A DNA stretch of 64,000 nucleotides from Riptortus pedestris (Eukaryota; Arthropoda; Insecta; Hemiptera; Alydidae): assembly GCA_019009955.1 (NCBI GenBank), contig CM032232.1:75122501-75186500 (forward strand). The letters are read 5' to 3'. Below the pieces are notes generated by a model. It saw only the letters and a program-made list of their open reading frames with translations, was not told the DNA's origin and searched no databases. The translations under genes were made by a program, and so were the position numbers. How positions within the stretch are numbered: the first letter of the stretch is position 1; the number at the start of each line of letters is the position of its first letter. This document shows, in pieces, positions 33,748-46,772 of the stretch.

Positions 33748-36700
33748 ACGATAATAACAGCTATCAACAATTTTCCATTGTCCCTTGAAATATAATGTTG
33801 GACTTTATATGTAATATTTAAATATGGTTTGGTTACGACTAAATATGCGTCGGACACCACAAATCAGAGACATACATGGGAAAAAAATAAATACGTCTCA
33901 GAGAACACATAGGATGCAAGTAGACGAATGCGAGTTATTGTTATAGTCTTTCCTAAACTGTAGTTTGGCTTAATTGAATCTGGTTGGATTATTAAGTTTA
34001 TAGAATTTCAATTCTATATATCAATTCCGAATGTATACTGAAACTATACTTAAAAATGCCTAAAGATCTGTGAAAATAGCATAAGGCATAGCCTATTTGT
34101 GACCTTTGAAGAGTGCCGATAATGAAAGAAGGTATATTTCCACCGTCGCAGGTAGCACTCTGGTCCGTTGATTGTGCGATATTAATTTATGCTCAGATAA
34201 CTATAGAATTTCATAAAATGTATTCTTGTTATCAAGGACAGGCCCGCATTCGAAGTGAAACGGCGTATCGTAAATATTTTGTTTAATACCCTGCTTATTT
34301 TCCCTGGGCGTATGTGGGGTCTCGAAGGTCACATAAATATCAAAGACGCGGGCGGGTTCCTCCAAAGACACCATAATGAAACCGGATTTTTGATTTTATT
34401 GAACTTTTTTATTTTTTATTTTGATTACTTGCTTAAAGCTGAAATGTTCTCTGAAAACGAGCAGTAAGCGAGATTTCATCATTTACATAAATCTCTCTGT
34501 TTCTGTTTGTTTAATGTTAACATGTCACTTTCTTAATACTTTAATAATTCAGAGTTATTCTGAGCATTGTGAATATGTTTGATTCTCATGAATAAATGAT
34601 TCAAAATTAACCCAATTATTTCTGCTATTTATCATGCCTACCACACATTAAAAAAATTATAAATTCCGAGTTGCTCTCATACATGGTAAGTGTCGAATTG
34701 TAGGCGCCACATAGTGAATTTCGTACTAAAAATTGAATAATTGAAAGCGGTTGGAGTAGTAGGTCATTCACTCAGTTCGGGGGAAATTAAATGTCCACCA
34801 AATAGTGAATTATTAGTTCTTAAGAACGATTCTTCCGAAATCATAAATGTGTCTATAAAAACTATTTGAATTGAGATAGTGTCACTCGATGATGGAAGAC
34901 AGGGTATTTCATTAATTGATTCCCCACCATCAACGACCGACTGGTTCCTAATCATATCTGTGTAAAAATGTCACACCTTGAAAGTAAAACGGACCACATC
35001 CAAATGTTAGTTTTTACACCAAAAACTGATTAAACATGACTCGAAGGTCACTTATGTTGTTGGAAAAAATTTATGATTTCCCGAAAAATTGCTCAGATTC
35101 AACACACAATGTTGTTGCAGTCTGACTATTCAAAATATCTTGCCTATCATTAGTCAGCCTCAGCAGGGTTTGGAGGGATAGCTCTCTAACACCACTTTTC
35201 CTGATGCCTTTATTGTTGGAAGGTAAAGGGATACCACTATATGTCCATGAGAATATCTTTGTGTTCACTTCCGTGACAATCAGGACTGCTGTAACTGCAA
35301 AAATAAAGCATTTTTTGATATTTACTCAATTTTAAACTTTGCATTTAAAACTGAAGAGAAGGTTTGTTTATGACTGAAGAAAAATAAAAGAATGACCTTA
35401 GGACTAGAGAAAGAGTAAAATGTGAAATTATAAATAAATATGTTGATGTTTATAAATCATCAAATCGAATTATGTTCTGAAAAAAATGATTTTGGTATTG
35501 TTCCCAACCTTTAGAAGATATGAGTACCTTGTTACACACTGACAAGAAGAACTTATATCCCACAAACTGTTTGGCCTTTGCGTCAGCGGTCATAGTTCAA
35601 ATAAGGAATGTACTTTACAACAATTATATAATATTGAATTACAGTCCATGTTGTTGATGGCTATGACTTTTCTTCTCGACCAGAAATGTGTACTCCAGTC
35701 GCGATTCCATCTATCAGTGAACCCCCTAGTTCTTTATAAACTAATGTCTTATTATTCCTCAAGATCTATACGGGATCTTCTGTAGCCTTTAAAATTCACT
35801 TGGGTTATTATATTTTCTTTCTAGTGTCCAATTCCTGGCCTGAGAAAAGCACACAAGCGCAAACGCCGAGGCTCACACATTTAAAAATAATTCGTCTTGG
35901 TGTTTTCATCAATCTCTCATCTGTCTGTATTCATGGAAGATATTTTGAGTTTCTAAAAAGGGTAAACGATCTATGGAAGTAATTTTGGTAATTAAACATT
36001 ACTGCTTACATATTACCACCCAAATCATTTTAAAAGAGACTAATTTTCTAAGACTTTCTACCCCGTCGGTCCCCCAAAAGGTTTTCCCCGCCTAGCTGTT
36101 CTAGGCGGTCAATACAAAGCTATCGGACCCCTTTGTCAGGCTAGCAGAGGTGTGCTCAGCTTCATCATCGAACAATGGGACTGTTTTAGATTTTTTTACG
36201 AGGTCCCTTCATCTGTCTGTCTTTAAACGTCAACCCTCCTTTAACATGCAGACGGACCGTAGGGATGCGTTTAAGTATTTCTTGAACTTAGAATTCACAC
36301 CTCGTTGGTTGTCAAGCGGAAGGCTAACAATGGAAGTATTTCGATGGAAGGTGAAGCGTAAAAATCATTTTGTTCACTTGGCCCTTCTGAGAATAATACT
36401 GAAGAATTGATCCCCAGCGCTTTTGGTTAGATGTTTTTGAATGTTCATTCCCATAGACTTCATAAATGTTTGGGTGCCAGAAACACACACTACAGATACC
36501 AGGATCACTTTGGACACATTTAAATATTAATGGGTTTCATAACACATGGAAATTAGGACCACTGAAATAAAGTCTTACTTCCAGTAGCATATATTAATAA
36601 TTTCTTTTTCAGGATTCTTTGCTAGAATGAAGATATCTTACAACCCACGGAAGTAATGCCAAAATGTGAGTGTCTTTTGTGTGGTATCACGGCAATGTAC

Positions 36701-39700
36701 CCTCCAGATGAGAGAATTCTTATAAATAAACAATAAACTTGTGAATTAAAATGCAAATTTACCGACATTAATTACACTAAGTAAATATCAAAGGAGGGAG
36801 ATGGCAATTTTTGATTAGTACAAAACTCAACAGCCCCCAAATTTAGAATATATCACAAACCTTAAGGCTTGAGGAATTTGTGAGAAAAGAGTTTCCAGTT
36901 CTTGGATTGTTTTATGATAAAAGGAGGATGATGTGGAAAATAGAATCGTTTCTATATAAATATTCCTGTACATATTCCTTAATATTCTGGGTATTCTACC
37001 CACATAAAACGCCCCGACATTCTTCAAAGCCGGTGTATCATACAACTGACTGATCCTGTAGTTCCATTGGGTCTTTTAATTTACTTAGTTAGTTATAAAC
37101 TGTTCAGATGTCAAAAACTAACTCCTATTTTTTTGCGTTTAAAAATTCATTGTATCTTTCTGTAAAGGTATCCCAGATAGGGACCAACTATAGTGTAACC
37201 TGGAGGTAACCTCTGCACTCATGCTGTGCAAGCAGATACCATCTGAACACAAAATGAAGATAATAGCCAACGGACGTTTCACAAAACAGATTTAAAAGTC
37301 TCACCTTCGACCCAACTATCATTCTGGCTCTATAGAAAATTAAAACGTTATCGGGAAAAGGTACTACGTACAGCAGTCCGTCTGGAATTTGGGAATTCAT
37401 GATTAATACGTGAACTCATGGCTAAAAGGTAACTCCATTGGAGGCCAACAATTTGAAAATTGTCTCTCAATAATAACAACAAAAAGCTCAGAGATATCCT
37501 AGACAAACCAAACAAAGGAAAATCTCTTGACAACCTTAAAACGAGATCGAGTGGTGTTGACTAAGCTTAAAATCGGATATTCACTACTTACACATTCATA
37601 TCTCATAAACCGAAAAGACTCAAACACAGTACTGACCATATACATCTTCTGACTGATTGCAGACTACGAGTGTCAAATAAATTTTCAATCTTGGGACTTG
37701 AAATCCTTCATTCCTATATTCATCATTCCATGATTTAATCGGTACATATATTGAATTACGTAGTATTAATTTAATATTTGCCTTAATATTACTTTATTAT
37801 ATCTTTTAATAACTTTGTGGACATTTTGAAAAATTACCCAAATTGAATAATGATCTCTTTAGGATATTGGCTCTTTAGGGCGTGTTGGTTTATCTAAATA
37901 AATAATCATTCTCAGTCTTATGTATATAAAACTATAAAGTTTGTTCTGAATATGATTAATCTTTCATTTATTGCCAGATAAATGCCTGTTAATGATTAAT
38001 TTTGTGAAAACTGAAATTCTTCAAACTATCATCACTATGATTTCAATTTGAAATTTCATATTTGTTCTGCAATTACCCAAGGTACAACCCCATAAATCCT
38101 ATGAATCCGATTTTACAAAGAGGAGAAGCTATTTTGATATAGAAGTATATACTGAACAATATTTTCTTTAAAATGTGTACAATGTATTCAATCGAAATAG
38201 CTGGTTGTCTTCATTTATACTCTTCTTAAATAATAGAATACATTGTGGATTAACCTCGTTTGACTTCCAATTTCCTCCAGCCAAATTCAAGGAAGAATTT
38301 TGATGGAACTTCTTTAAGAAAATTAAATCATTAATGAAACTGATTAAGAATTTTGAAATGGTTTAAGTACTAACTTTGAGTGATCAAGGTTCCTTGAGAC
38401 CCCTCAAACAAACCCCATTTATATCCTCCATTGAGAAGTCTGAGTTCAATGAGGTAGTTTTTTCCTCGTCTCTTCGGAGGTACTTCTCCCATTCTCGCTC
38501 AGTTTTATGGTTAGATCTTTTAGAGAGCTCTCAGGGCCCCTTTCAACTTGCCGACCTATCCGTCTTTACAGTTTTCGGAAAGTGGAAGATACCTAGACAA
38601 TTTGTTTTTTTTTTTTTTATTTACACCTCTCTTATTTTAGGAACTAAGGCTAGTGTCCAGATTTTGTAAACCTTCCAGAAGAAAAAGAGGGGCACGAAGC
38701 TCAAATATTTCCACTTTTTTGTTCATATGGCTAGAACTGTATGGAATTAGGGAGTTTGATGACGAAAATCGAGCCTACATTATTTTGAATCACTTTATAC
38801 ATTCAGATTAGTGAAAAAAGAAAATACTAATTTCATTCAGACCTTCTTCTGATCGTTATGGTATCTATTATTCGGAGAGAACTCTTGTAAAACCATAGTT
38901 TTAATCAATGAAGCTAGAAACAGAATATTTTTTCACAATAATCTAGTGTTAATGAATAGCGACATGGGATTAACAACATTTTATGGACTACCGGTTACAC
39001 TACTCCATTCAAACAAATCCGAATGCCAACCACTCAAACACTTACTCTCTATAAATACAACTGGATACTTTTCTTGGATAACGCTCTGGGAATTCTGGCA
39101 ATCAATTGCTCGACAGAATATCAAATACAAATATATAAATAAGAAACGTGAACTGGAAATAAATTATGATCAAATATTACAGCGTCGAATGAACACATTT
39201 ACATACATCCAAACTAAGGAAGGGGGACAGACATCTAAAGAACGATGTGGAAAAACTGAAGTAGCTATTTTCCACTAAAAAGTACTTGTTAAACAATTTA
39301 CACACAAGTTTAATGCAATACACTAACATTAAAAAAAAACGAAAATACGGTGGGGCCTTAAAACAACAAGAATTGATGTATGTTTGGTTGTTTTAACTCC
39401 TCATTGGAAACTAATACTTGTAAAAGTCTCAAGCTGAATAGAACAACTTATTCACTCATGATGTTACTGACAATGAAGGTATATTGGCCCAATGATTCTA
39501 GCCCATTGGGGTTTCCTCATTATTATGACTCGAGAAAAACGAAAAGAGTAAACTTAGAGGTTTTTTCAGGAAAAATTTAAACTATTTTCATACGGCACTG
39601 AAAAAAGGATAAACAGAAAGTGACCTACATTCCGTGTCAGCTATCAATAAACAATATTTTGATAAGCATAGTGATAGAAAGAGAAACCATTAAAAGAGAC

Positions 39701-42700
39701 ACTTTTCAAGTTAATTGTTCGATAGACTTGTAGATTCCTCGATAAGCCGGCATGAGCCCACCTTACTTAAACCCCTTATTTTTTGACGTTCCCATGTAAA
39801 CATAAGGGTCATTAAACGTTAGCATTTCCGACTTTTTGGAGACGAGGCCGTCCTGCAAGATTAGATATGGTTCGTTAAAGAGTTCCCGACGCTACTTCTC
39901 ACGTTTTATGACTTAACTTGTCATGTTCATCTGACCAGAACCTCAGACCTTTTAAACAGAGATATTTAAACAAATGATTAACTGTGTGTTGCACTGAACC
40001 AGCCACTTGGGACTTTGCTTGATGCTGAAAATGAAACAGCTTTGTTGTTAGACTAAAAATGCATCCCATTATAGTACCAATGTAAAGGGATTGCAATAAT
40101 AAAAATACATGGACACTACAGCTCCTGAAGGACGTGGGGCTGACATATATATTTTGGTCAAAGGACGTTCCTTGCCGAGTTTATAGACCAAAAGTGAAGT
40201 GCTTCTTTATTCAAGTGGCTAACGATTGGCTCTGTTAAGGCACATGTGCTTTGAAGTTCTACAAAACGGAAAGATGAACTAGACCTAGTCCTAATGTTGT
40301 ATAATACAGTAAGGCAAGAAATGCTGAAGGAGTTTTTAGTTAGGTGATAACGTAGTGTTTCTTGTTGTTACTATAACCTGTACTAAACGATACGAAATAT
40401 ATGAAGTATCGATTGGGCCTTTGACGGCATAAAGCTATTAAAAGTAATATTCTACCTTCGTGTTTCAAAGAACGCTGCTTCGTCTCCAATGACTATATTT
40501 CTTAAACACATGCACTCCAAACGGCTATAACAAATAAGCTTCGGGCCGGTAATAATGCGAATCATCTTAGTCTCATATCACAGAACTTTTACTTTACCAA
40601 TTTTCAAATCTTGGAATTCCTAGGATTTTGGTACTTTAGGATTCCTTGGACTTTCGAATCCTGGAATGAGGCCCTAATAACAATTTGTATAGTGTGCATC
40701 TGACAGTCATCTATTCACTGGAAAACACTCCAGTGGTTCCAATTATGTTATTGCTTTCATTAGGCAGTGACACGATATCCTTACTGTCTATGCCTTTTTG
40801 AATGGTGGCAATGCATTTATACGGCTAATGCTTATGAGCTGATAATAGTTTTTGTTTTAATTAATTTAATTTTTTTTCAATTCAAAAAAAATAAGTCACG
40901 GCGTATTCGTCTGTCGTAATTTGTAGACTAGACTGATTCCCAAGAAATATTTTCCAAGACAGTTATGCTTTCTTACTAAGTTAGATCGAGCTAGCATTGT
41001 TTTCATTGAGCGTATCCTACGTTCCTACCTCTGGATATCAGTAAAACTGGAACTGTCTGTTTACAACTCCAACAACAACAGTTCATGAATTTTTAAGCTA
41101 TATGAACCCCATTATAATCGGAAGAGATGTGTGGATTTAAGAGCTCCAGCGTGATTAAAACGCAACGCGCAATTCTTAAATTGAATCTGCGTATTTATTG
41201 AAGAAACGACAATGCAGCTTCAAACATTCCTCTTCCTATGAGAGAAAAAAGGTTATATTTTTACCATTTAATAGTAAATCTGGTTACGTTTATCACAATG
41301 TAATAACTCTTTTCAAAGGATATTTTTACAAATATTACATACAAAGCAATTCGACTTGCCATTTACAAAGTTAGGGCTTTCAAAATGTCTGAATTTTTCT
41401 TACAGCTCTTCCAAGAGTTGGCACAAAAATTACACAACTCAAGATTACATGAATTGAAACTCATTAAACCAATTTTAAAAAAAGGTAAGTGGAAGATAGA
41501 ATTAAAAACTAAAAGTACTTCATATTCTTTCGAATCTCTGGAAAGCCATTTGTAATACTTCTACAAAATACTACCACCTCCGTTCTTTAAACACAAAACA
41601 GCCTTTGTTAGCCACACATATAATTAGTTTATTAAATTTATCCCTAAATCTATATTCCACAAAGACCCAATTAGATGTCGAAATCCTTGTCGGACCCAAC
41701 TTCCAGAACTCGGTATTTGCTTGCCATATCTACAGCCTGCCATCTTCACGCGATGCCATGCCGAAAGTAAGTTATATTTAACGATTTGATGTATGAAATT
41801 TTCGAGACGTTTAGGATATTAATTATAAGGTATTTAAAGAGACGATTACCCCCTTAATACGTCCGGCTTTAGGACAACTTACCAATTCTCGAAACAACGA
41901 TGAAGGCTGATTCTTTGATATAGTTTCCTTGAAATATTGTTCGGGACGCAATTACCCTCATTTCTAAAATGGCGGAGCAAATACGGATAAATAACTGTGG
42001 ATTAATCAATATTTATATCAATAAAATCTTGATTTTAAAATAGGAGTGCTATCACAAAGACCTCACAGTTCACTTGATAAAATGAATCTAGTGTAATCTA
42101 GTGCAATAGCTATAATTCAAACCTATCCTAGTGTTCGGTTAAAAAAGTGGACTTATATTATGCAAATTTTAATAATTTCCCTTAAATAAATGTCTTCATT
42201 ATAAATTGTTATGAAATATCAAATCTAAGAACGTCACCAAGTGTTAACAGTTTTAGTTCTTCAAAAATGCATTGGACTTAAGTTTTATATGAATTTACTT
42301 TATATATATAAAATAAAGAGTGGGAAATAAAATGAAAGTCTTACATGTGTGATATTGTTTTCTCAAAGCAAACCAAACTGTAATGTGTTATACCGCAATG
42401 TATAAAACTGTCTCAGTGTTACAAATTAATGTCTTAGCGAAACGTTACGGGCTAATTTATAAAATTAAAATGTAGGCAGCATTAAAGAGAGCTTTATATA
42501 CTCCTGAGGTTTGGTCATAGCAAAGCGTTAATGTTGTAAGTAGTTCTCTTAGTCATTAGGGCTTTGATTTTGGCCCAGTGGCACTAACGAAAAAATGCAA
42601 AATATATTAAAATTTGTCATTCATTGAAGAAATGTTCTTCAAAAAGAAGACACTTTTATTCGACTGTCACACGTAGTACATAATTTTGAAACTAGGATAG

Positions 42701-42861
42701 GACATGAACCTATTTAATGTCTAATTATTGATATAATTATAGAGACTGTCCAAAATGTTCCTTATGTTCCAATTTGAATACTAAAGTGTGAGATGGGGGT
42801 TAAAAACGTATTTCCAATAACAACCATGCTACTAAAAATTAAAAGGTTCACATATAATTTT
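33744..42861. other. 9-kb interval poor in recognisable repeats
   Basis: No R1, SINE or LINE copy was seen in this interval, in contrast to the rest of the window. Frames up to 110 codons (38946-39278) have no recognised domain. A minus-strand frame ending at 35071 follows a good splice-acceptor sequence (see separate entry). A possible eroded mariner-like fragment near 39720-39800 was considered and not accepted. The interval may be an intron or regulatory DNA. Confidence 0.4.
35071..35294 (-). CDS. Possible terminal exon, unknown protein
   Basis: On the minus strand GCTTTATTTTTGCAG ends at 35295 and is a good 3' splice-site sequence (pyrimidine-rich tract plus CAG). The frame that follows runs open for about 74 residues to a stop at 35071. 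It includes VTAVLIVTEVNTKIFSW and GIRKSGVRELSLQTLLRL. I do not recognise the family. No partner exon, start or polyadenylation signal was identified. An open frame of this length is not rare by chance in this DNA, so this is a weak candidate. Confidence 0.2.
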
Positions 42862-42875
42862 AAAATAGCAAATAT

Positions 42876-42921
42876 TATTATTATTTATTAACGTCCACTT
42901 TTTGCAACTTCGGCTATAAAA
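42876..42921 (-). mobile_element. Severely 5'-truncated SINE with target-site duplication
   Basis: Only the 3' end of the SINE is present (plus strand TTATTAACGTCCACTTTTTG, CAACTTCGGCTA). It is bounded by the 14-bp repeats AAAATAGCAAATAT at 42862-42875 and 42922-42935. This shows target-primed insertion of a fragment of about 46 bp. Confidence 0.85.
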
Positions 42922-42935
42922 AAAATAGCAAATAT

Positions 42936-44044
42936 ATTAACTGCACAATTACGATTTTCATGTTCCTCCTTCTACGCTCGTTGTAAATTGGTTTGCTGTT
43001 TTGATTATGCCATTCCTAATATATCATATAAAATCTCATCAAAAATTACGTGATAAGAGAACATCAATTTAACGAAATAATTCAGTTGTGTCGGGGATTC
43101 ATTGTATTAGCGTACAAATTATAGAAATATTGTTTATTCCAAGTTAACGGTCGTAGAAAGTACGTCAAATTAATTGAGCCTATTTTGTACTGATTTATAA
43201 TTTTGGCGTAAATTTCTTGGGAGTTTTGTATCGAGCCTGAAGTATTTAATTGGTTTCGCTTTCCCCTACCTCTATAAGATGAACTTTTTCAACTCAATAA
43301 TATAACAAAAAAAAAATACTTACAATGCATTTTAAGTTAATTTTATATGATTTTACTGACCTTCATGGAATTTGAATATAATTGATTCTCTCTGTTTTTA
43401 AATCAATCCTGATTTTTTTACCAGTTTTACCATAATGCCTTGCCACTAATTCCTATGATTTCGGTTCAAATCGCATCTCTTCAGAATTTAAGGAACGTTA
43501 AAATATCAAATCCCTAAGAACTGAAATAAGCCATGAGAGTACAAAGTTTTTAATCTTATTTTCATGCAAAAATATTTACATGAATTATTTGAATATTTCT
43601 TCATATTTACAAGAGTTAATTAATTCAGTGAAGGAAATTAATGAGTTTGTTATTCAGGATATTGTTCTGTTCAATATGGCTATGTATATTTATAAGATAG
43701 CTGGTATGATTAGAGATGTCTGCCCCTTCCCCGGAGCTAATAGTGTACTCCAATGCTATCATTATAATCCTAATAAAACAGAATATAAAAAAATATCTCT
43801 TGTTGCACATGTTGCAGAGATAACTACAGATGTTGGCACCAGGGCGCCTTCGGGGCGAGACCTGTTTGCTGATATTCAGATTATCACACTACAGAGTGAT
43901 GCTCGGCACCTCACATATGTAAAGTGTATAAATTAACATTACAGACCAGATTGCACCGCTCTATGAGTAGGAATTTCCAAGTAAACCCCATTGTACACCA
44001 TATACAAGTCGGTCTTCAATTAGTTTTTTTACTTTATTATTAAA
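42936..44044. other. No gene recognised; 118-codon frame at 43580-43936
   Basis: The plus-strand frame 43580-43936 is the longest here. Its last third (from about 43820) is more GC-rich, with GTRAPSGRDLFAD. I see no domain, no splice support and no repeat match, so it is reported only as an open frame. Confidence 0.25.
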
Positions 44045-44190
44045 TTTAAATTATTAATTAATGTCCATTTTTCGCAACTAAGGCTAATTGGGACGGGCCA
44101 TCTACAGGTCACCACCCTTTCCTAGCCAGGGTGGGGCTAAGGGTTTTATTTAATGAGTTACTCACTAAATAAATTCCTAATGCCTTATTA
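44045..44190 (-). mobile_element. SINE fragment (body and tail)
   Basis: The plus strand shows AATTAATGTCCATTTTTCGC, AACTAAGGCTAATTGGGACG, CACCACCCTTTCCTAGCCAG and TTATTTAATGAGTTACTCAC, then TAAATAAATTCCTAATGCC. The tRNA-like head is absent. Confidence 0.8.
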
Positions 44191-44416
44191 TACTTTGTTA
44201 TTAGAATTGGTCCGAATACAAAGTACGGTATACCTTTGTTTAAATATAAACGTGGATGACGGTCATACAATATTCGGAAAAAATGAACGCTATATCATAA
44301 TTGGTATTTTTATTTATTTTTTAATTAGTTTATTGTTTGAATCCGCCGGGATTCAAATTCAGAACTGGCTGTCTAGGACAGTATCTACTTTACCATTTAT
44401 TCGGAGAAGAGATCTT
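44191..44416. other. Short spacer, no gene
   Basis: No supported feature. Confidence 0.4.
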
Positions 44417-44516
44417 AGCATTTTTTTTTTGAGGTCGTACTCATGACGCGATTTTCATAAATGTTCTTCAAATGTCCATCGATCTACCCAGGAGATGACG
44501 AAAATGAGGTCCGTTC

Positions 44517-44608
<92 letters not shown>

Positions 44609-45024
44609 AAGCTCTAGGGTCGCAATTTTTTTTTGATCGTTACCAAACTCAATATTTAAACGTTTTATGTAAAAATAAAGACCAAGTTCGTTAATGGCTG
44701 AATTCGGACCAATGTGAGGGAAGTTTAGACGGGAGGATTTTTGAACATTCGAAATATCTCCGTTACTATACGCTGGATCGAAAAATTGTATATATCCAAT
44801 CTTATTGAAAATTTAAATTACTATTATTATGTACATTTATTCTCTATCTTGAATATTAACCGAGATATTTGTATTTTTATAAAGTGTGTGCGTATGACGG
44901 ACGAAATGAGATCCGCTAATTTCGGGTCTAGTCGCAAGTTTCCATCAAAAGCTAGTTCGGCTGCTTCCGTAACTGTTCGGCTCTCGTGAAATTTCTCTAT
45001 TGTAAAACTTCACGTGGGAAATCT
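44417..45024 (+). mobile_element. R1 repeat copy, gamma type
   Basis: The left palindrome has been replaced by a T-run. The match resumes with GAGGTCGTACTCATGACGCG and ATGTCCATCGATCTACC. The microsatellite is compound, TA then GT (44522-44607). The core is well kept. The gamma right half includes ATGACGGACGAAATGAGATC, GCTAGTTCGGCTGCTTCCGT and CGGCTCTCGTGAAATTTCTC, and it ends CACGTGGGAAATCT. The usual GCTTAGTTTACGCAG extension is missing and the flank AGGAAACAATC is unique. Open frames across it are accidental. Confidence 0.82.
44522..44607. repeat. Compound microsatellite (TA)n(GT)n inside R1
   Basis: About 23 TA units pass directly into about 19 GT units at the R1 microsatellite site. Confidence 0.96.
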
Positions 45025-46095
45025 AGGAAACAATCAGCAAACTGGCGTGCGCATGCATACTACAGCTGACCCGTTTACATTATAGCTCAAACCAAGAAGT
45101 TTATACTTGTCTCTGACTGACTTGGACGTTCAGAAGGAGTTAGTAGAGACTGAAAATTAGAGACATGCCCAATCTGTTATAAAACAACTATTTGTTTTAA
45201 ATTGCGACTAAAAATTTTCTAAAACTGCCCACATATTTTACATTTTAAAATTTAACGAATAATGCTTTGTATTTGAAATTTAGCAATTTACAAATATATT
45301 TAATTTTAGTCTTCAGTGCATTGGTTTGGAAAAAAACTGAACTTAGAACTGTTGGAATACTTCCTTTTGATTAAATAAAAAATCATTGAGATCCATTGAT
45401 TAAAAAGATTGCACTTGTAAGAATTACAAGATTGCCACAGGGGCTCTGGAGGTTGTACTCCCAACGCGATTTTCCGAAGTCAATACATCCATCGACGAAA
45501 TGAGGTTCGTAGAAATGCTTATAAATATATCTATATACTAAACGCGCTTAAGGATTAGTGTATAAATTAGAATTCTTCTCAACCACGATTACACATGCTC
45601 AGTTCATGGACTATCTACTGACAACTTTGTAAACAAATAAGTAGTTGTATGAGGTTAGTCAGGCAAAAATTAGAAATATGAAACAGCGCTCCAACACAGC
45701 ATTCCCTGATCAGTCCTCAAAGAAATGTGCACCAAACGAATCTCGGGCCAGTCAGCACAGGTCTGTGTTGGGACAAACATATTAGAAACAAACGAGGGAT
45801 TTGCAATGAAGATTTACTAACTAGCGATCAATTCAACAACTAACAACATGCTTGTAGTGAACTGAGGGACTGAGAAATGGACGACTCACCTCCTAAATTT
45901 CACCTATTCCACTTGCTCGCTCAGGTAGCGAAATGGTGAGCAATGATTCGCACCAATTGGGAATGGACAGGCACCTACTTTTACATTTTCCTTTCTGAAG
46001 GAATGACAGGTGTTTCCATGCCTAGATCCTCATGAGTATCACCGCTCCTGGGCAGCAGGCACTTAATTTCTAATGTAAATTTATATGGCTTGCAG
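45025..46095. other. No gene; R1 fragment at about 45440-45535
   Basis: The fragment carries GGAGGTTGTACTCCCAACGC, GATTTTCCG, CATCCATCGACGAAATGAGG and TTCGTAG, i.e. an eroded R1 left half without the palindrome. The rest shows no supported feature. Confidence 0.5.
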
Positions 46096-46566
46096 TCTGA
46101 ACGACGCTTCTACCAAGAGTTCCAACTCGACATCTCTGTGGTCAATGAAACGTATTTAGTAGGAAGTCGAAGATGCCGAATAAACAGAAGATTTTTGGTG
46201 CCATCCAACAAGCATTTGGAAAGAGATTGGAGTCCCTATCCGCCCTACAAAACTATTTCGGATAAAAATGGAAGTGGAGTCGCACCTTTAAGTGGAGACT
46301 CAGCGAAAACCCTGGATAGAGGAGCTGGGGGGGGGGGGAGGGAAGAAGGAATAAGTAAAGACATAGAGATTGCACACGACGCTGAGGGGAATGATGGACA
46401 GAAAGATTCGGCGAAAGACGACGACACAGAGGGGAATGTTGAAGATGGAGCAGGTCATAGTGCTGATAAAAGCTACACAACAAGATACGGGAGTAAAGTA
46501 AAACTTCCGAAGAGATTCAAGAGATTCTTGGAGCGAGAAGGGAGGATGTGGTGGAGGTTATGTTAA
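46096..46566 (+). pseudogene. LTR-retrotransposon pol C-terminal remnant (probable Ty3/gypsy type)
   Basis: The open frame ends with TTRYGSKVKLPKRFKRFLE and then REGRMWWRLC. A TR-x-GR-x-V-x-x-P-x-R-x motif near the end of pol, followed by a purine-rich run and a WR motif overlapping the LTR start, is a pattern I associate with arthropod gypsy-like elements. The acidic, glycine-rich middle (including a G-run) looks like the variable linker after integrase. The first residues (LDISVVNETYL) instead recall a LINE endonuclease motif, so the frame may be composite. It is preceded by TTGCAG, a possible splice acceptor, so a host terminal exon remains an alternative. No integrase or reverse transcriptase is present. 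Confidence 0.4.
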
Positions 46567-46644
46567 ACATATGTTCGTTTATCTTTTATTAGTCAGTTAA
46601 TAAAGGTTGCTTGTTGAGATAGCATGTGTGATCGTTATTTTACA
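46547..46644 (+). repeat. Candidate LTR
   Basis: Starts TGTGGTGGAGG right after the purine-rich GAAGGGAGGA, contains AATAAA at 46599-46604 and ends ATTTTACA. It is followed 23 bases later by TGGTGACC, similar to a leader sequence after a 5' LTR. No second LTR copy was found in the window. Bounds are inferred. Confidence 0.35.
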
Positions 46645-46730
46645 CTCATCCTGGCTTAAAAAGTATGGTGACCTGTTGAAAAACTCGTTTCAATTAGCAT
46701 AAAGTGAACAAATAATTTACTTAAATAAAT

Positions 46731-46772
46731 AAAAGTCCGTCACGCTGGTGATAAACTATAGAGATTTCTCTG
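46731..46772 (-). mobile_element. R1 right-end fragment
   Basis: AAAGTCCGTCACGCTGGTGA-TAAACTA-GAGATTTCTC corresponds to the R1 right end in reverse orientation; no body follows. Confidence 0.6.

Noticed and set aside
39720..39860. Possible eroded mariner-type transposase end (a segment reading roughly LNPLFFDVP in one frame)
   Set aside because: The resemblance to the DLxPLDFF motif is short, interrupted by stops, and unsupported by terminal inverted repeats or upstream motifs.
43580..43936. 118-codon frame considered as a gene
   Set aside because: No domain, no splice or promoter support; kept only as a remark in the interval description.
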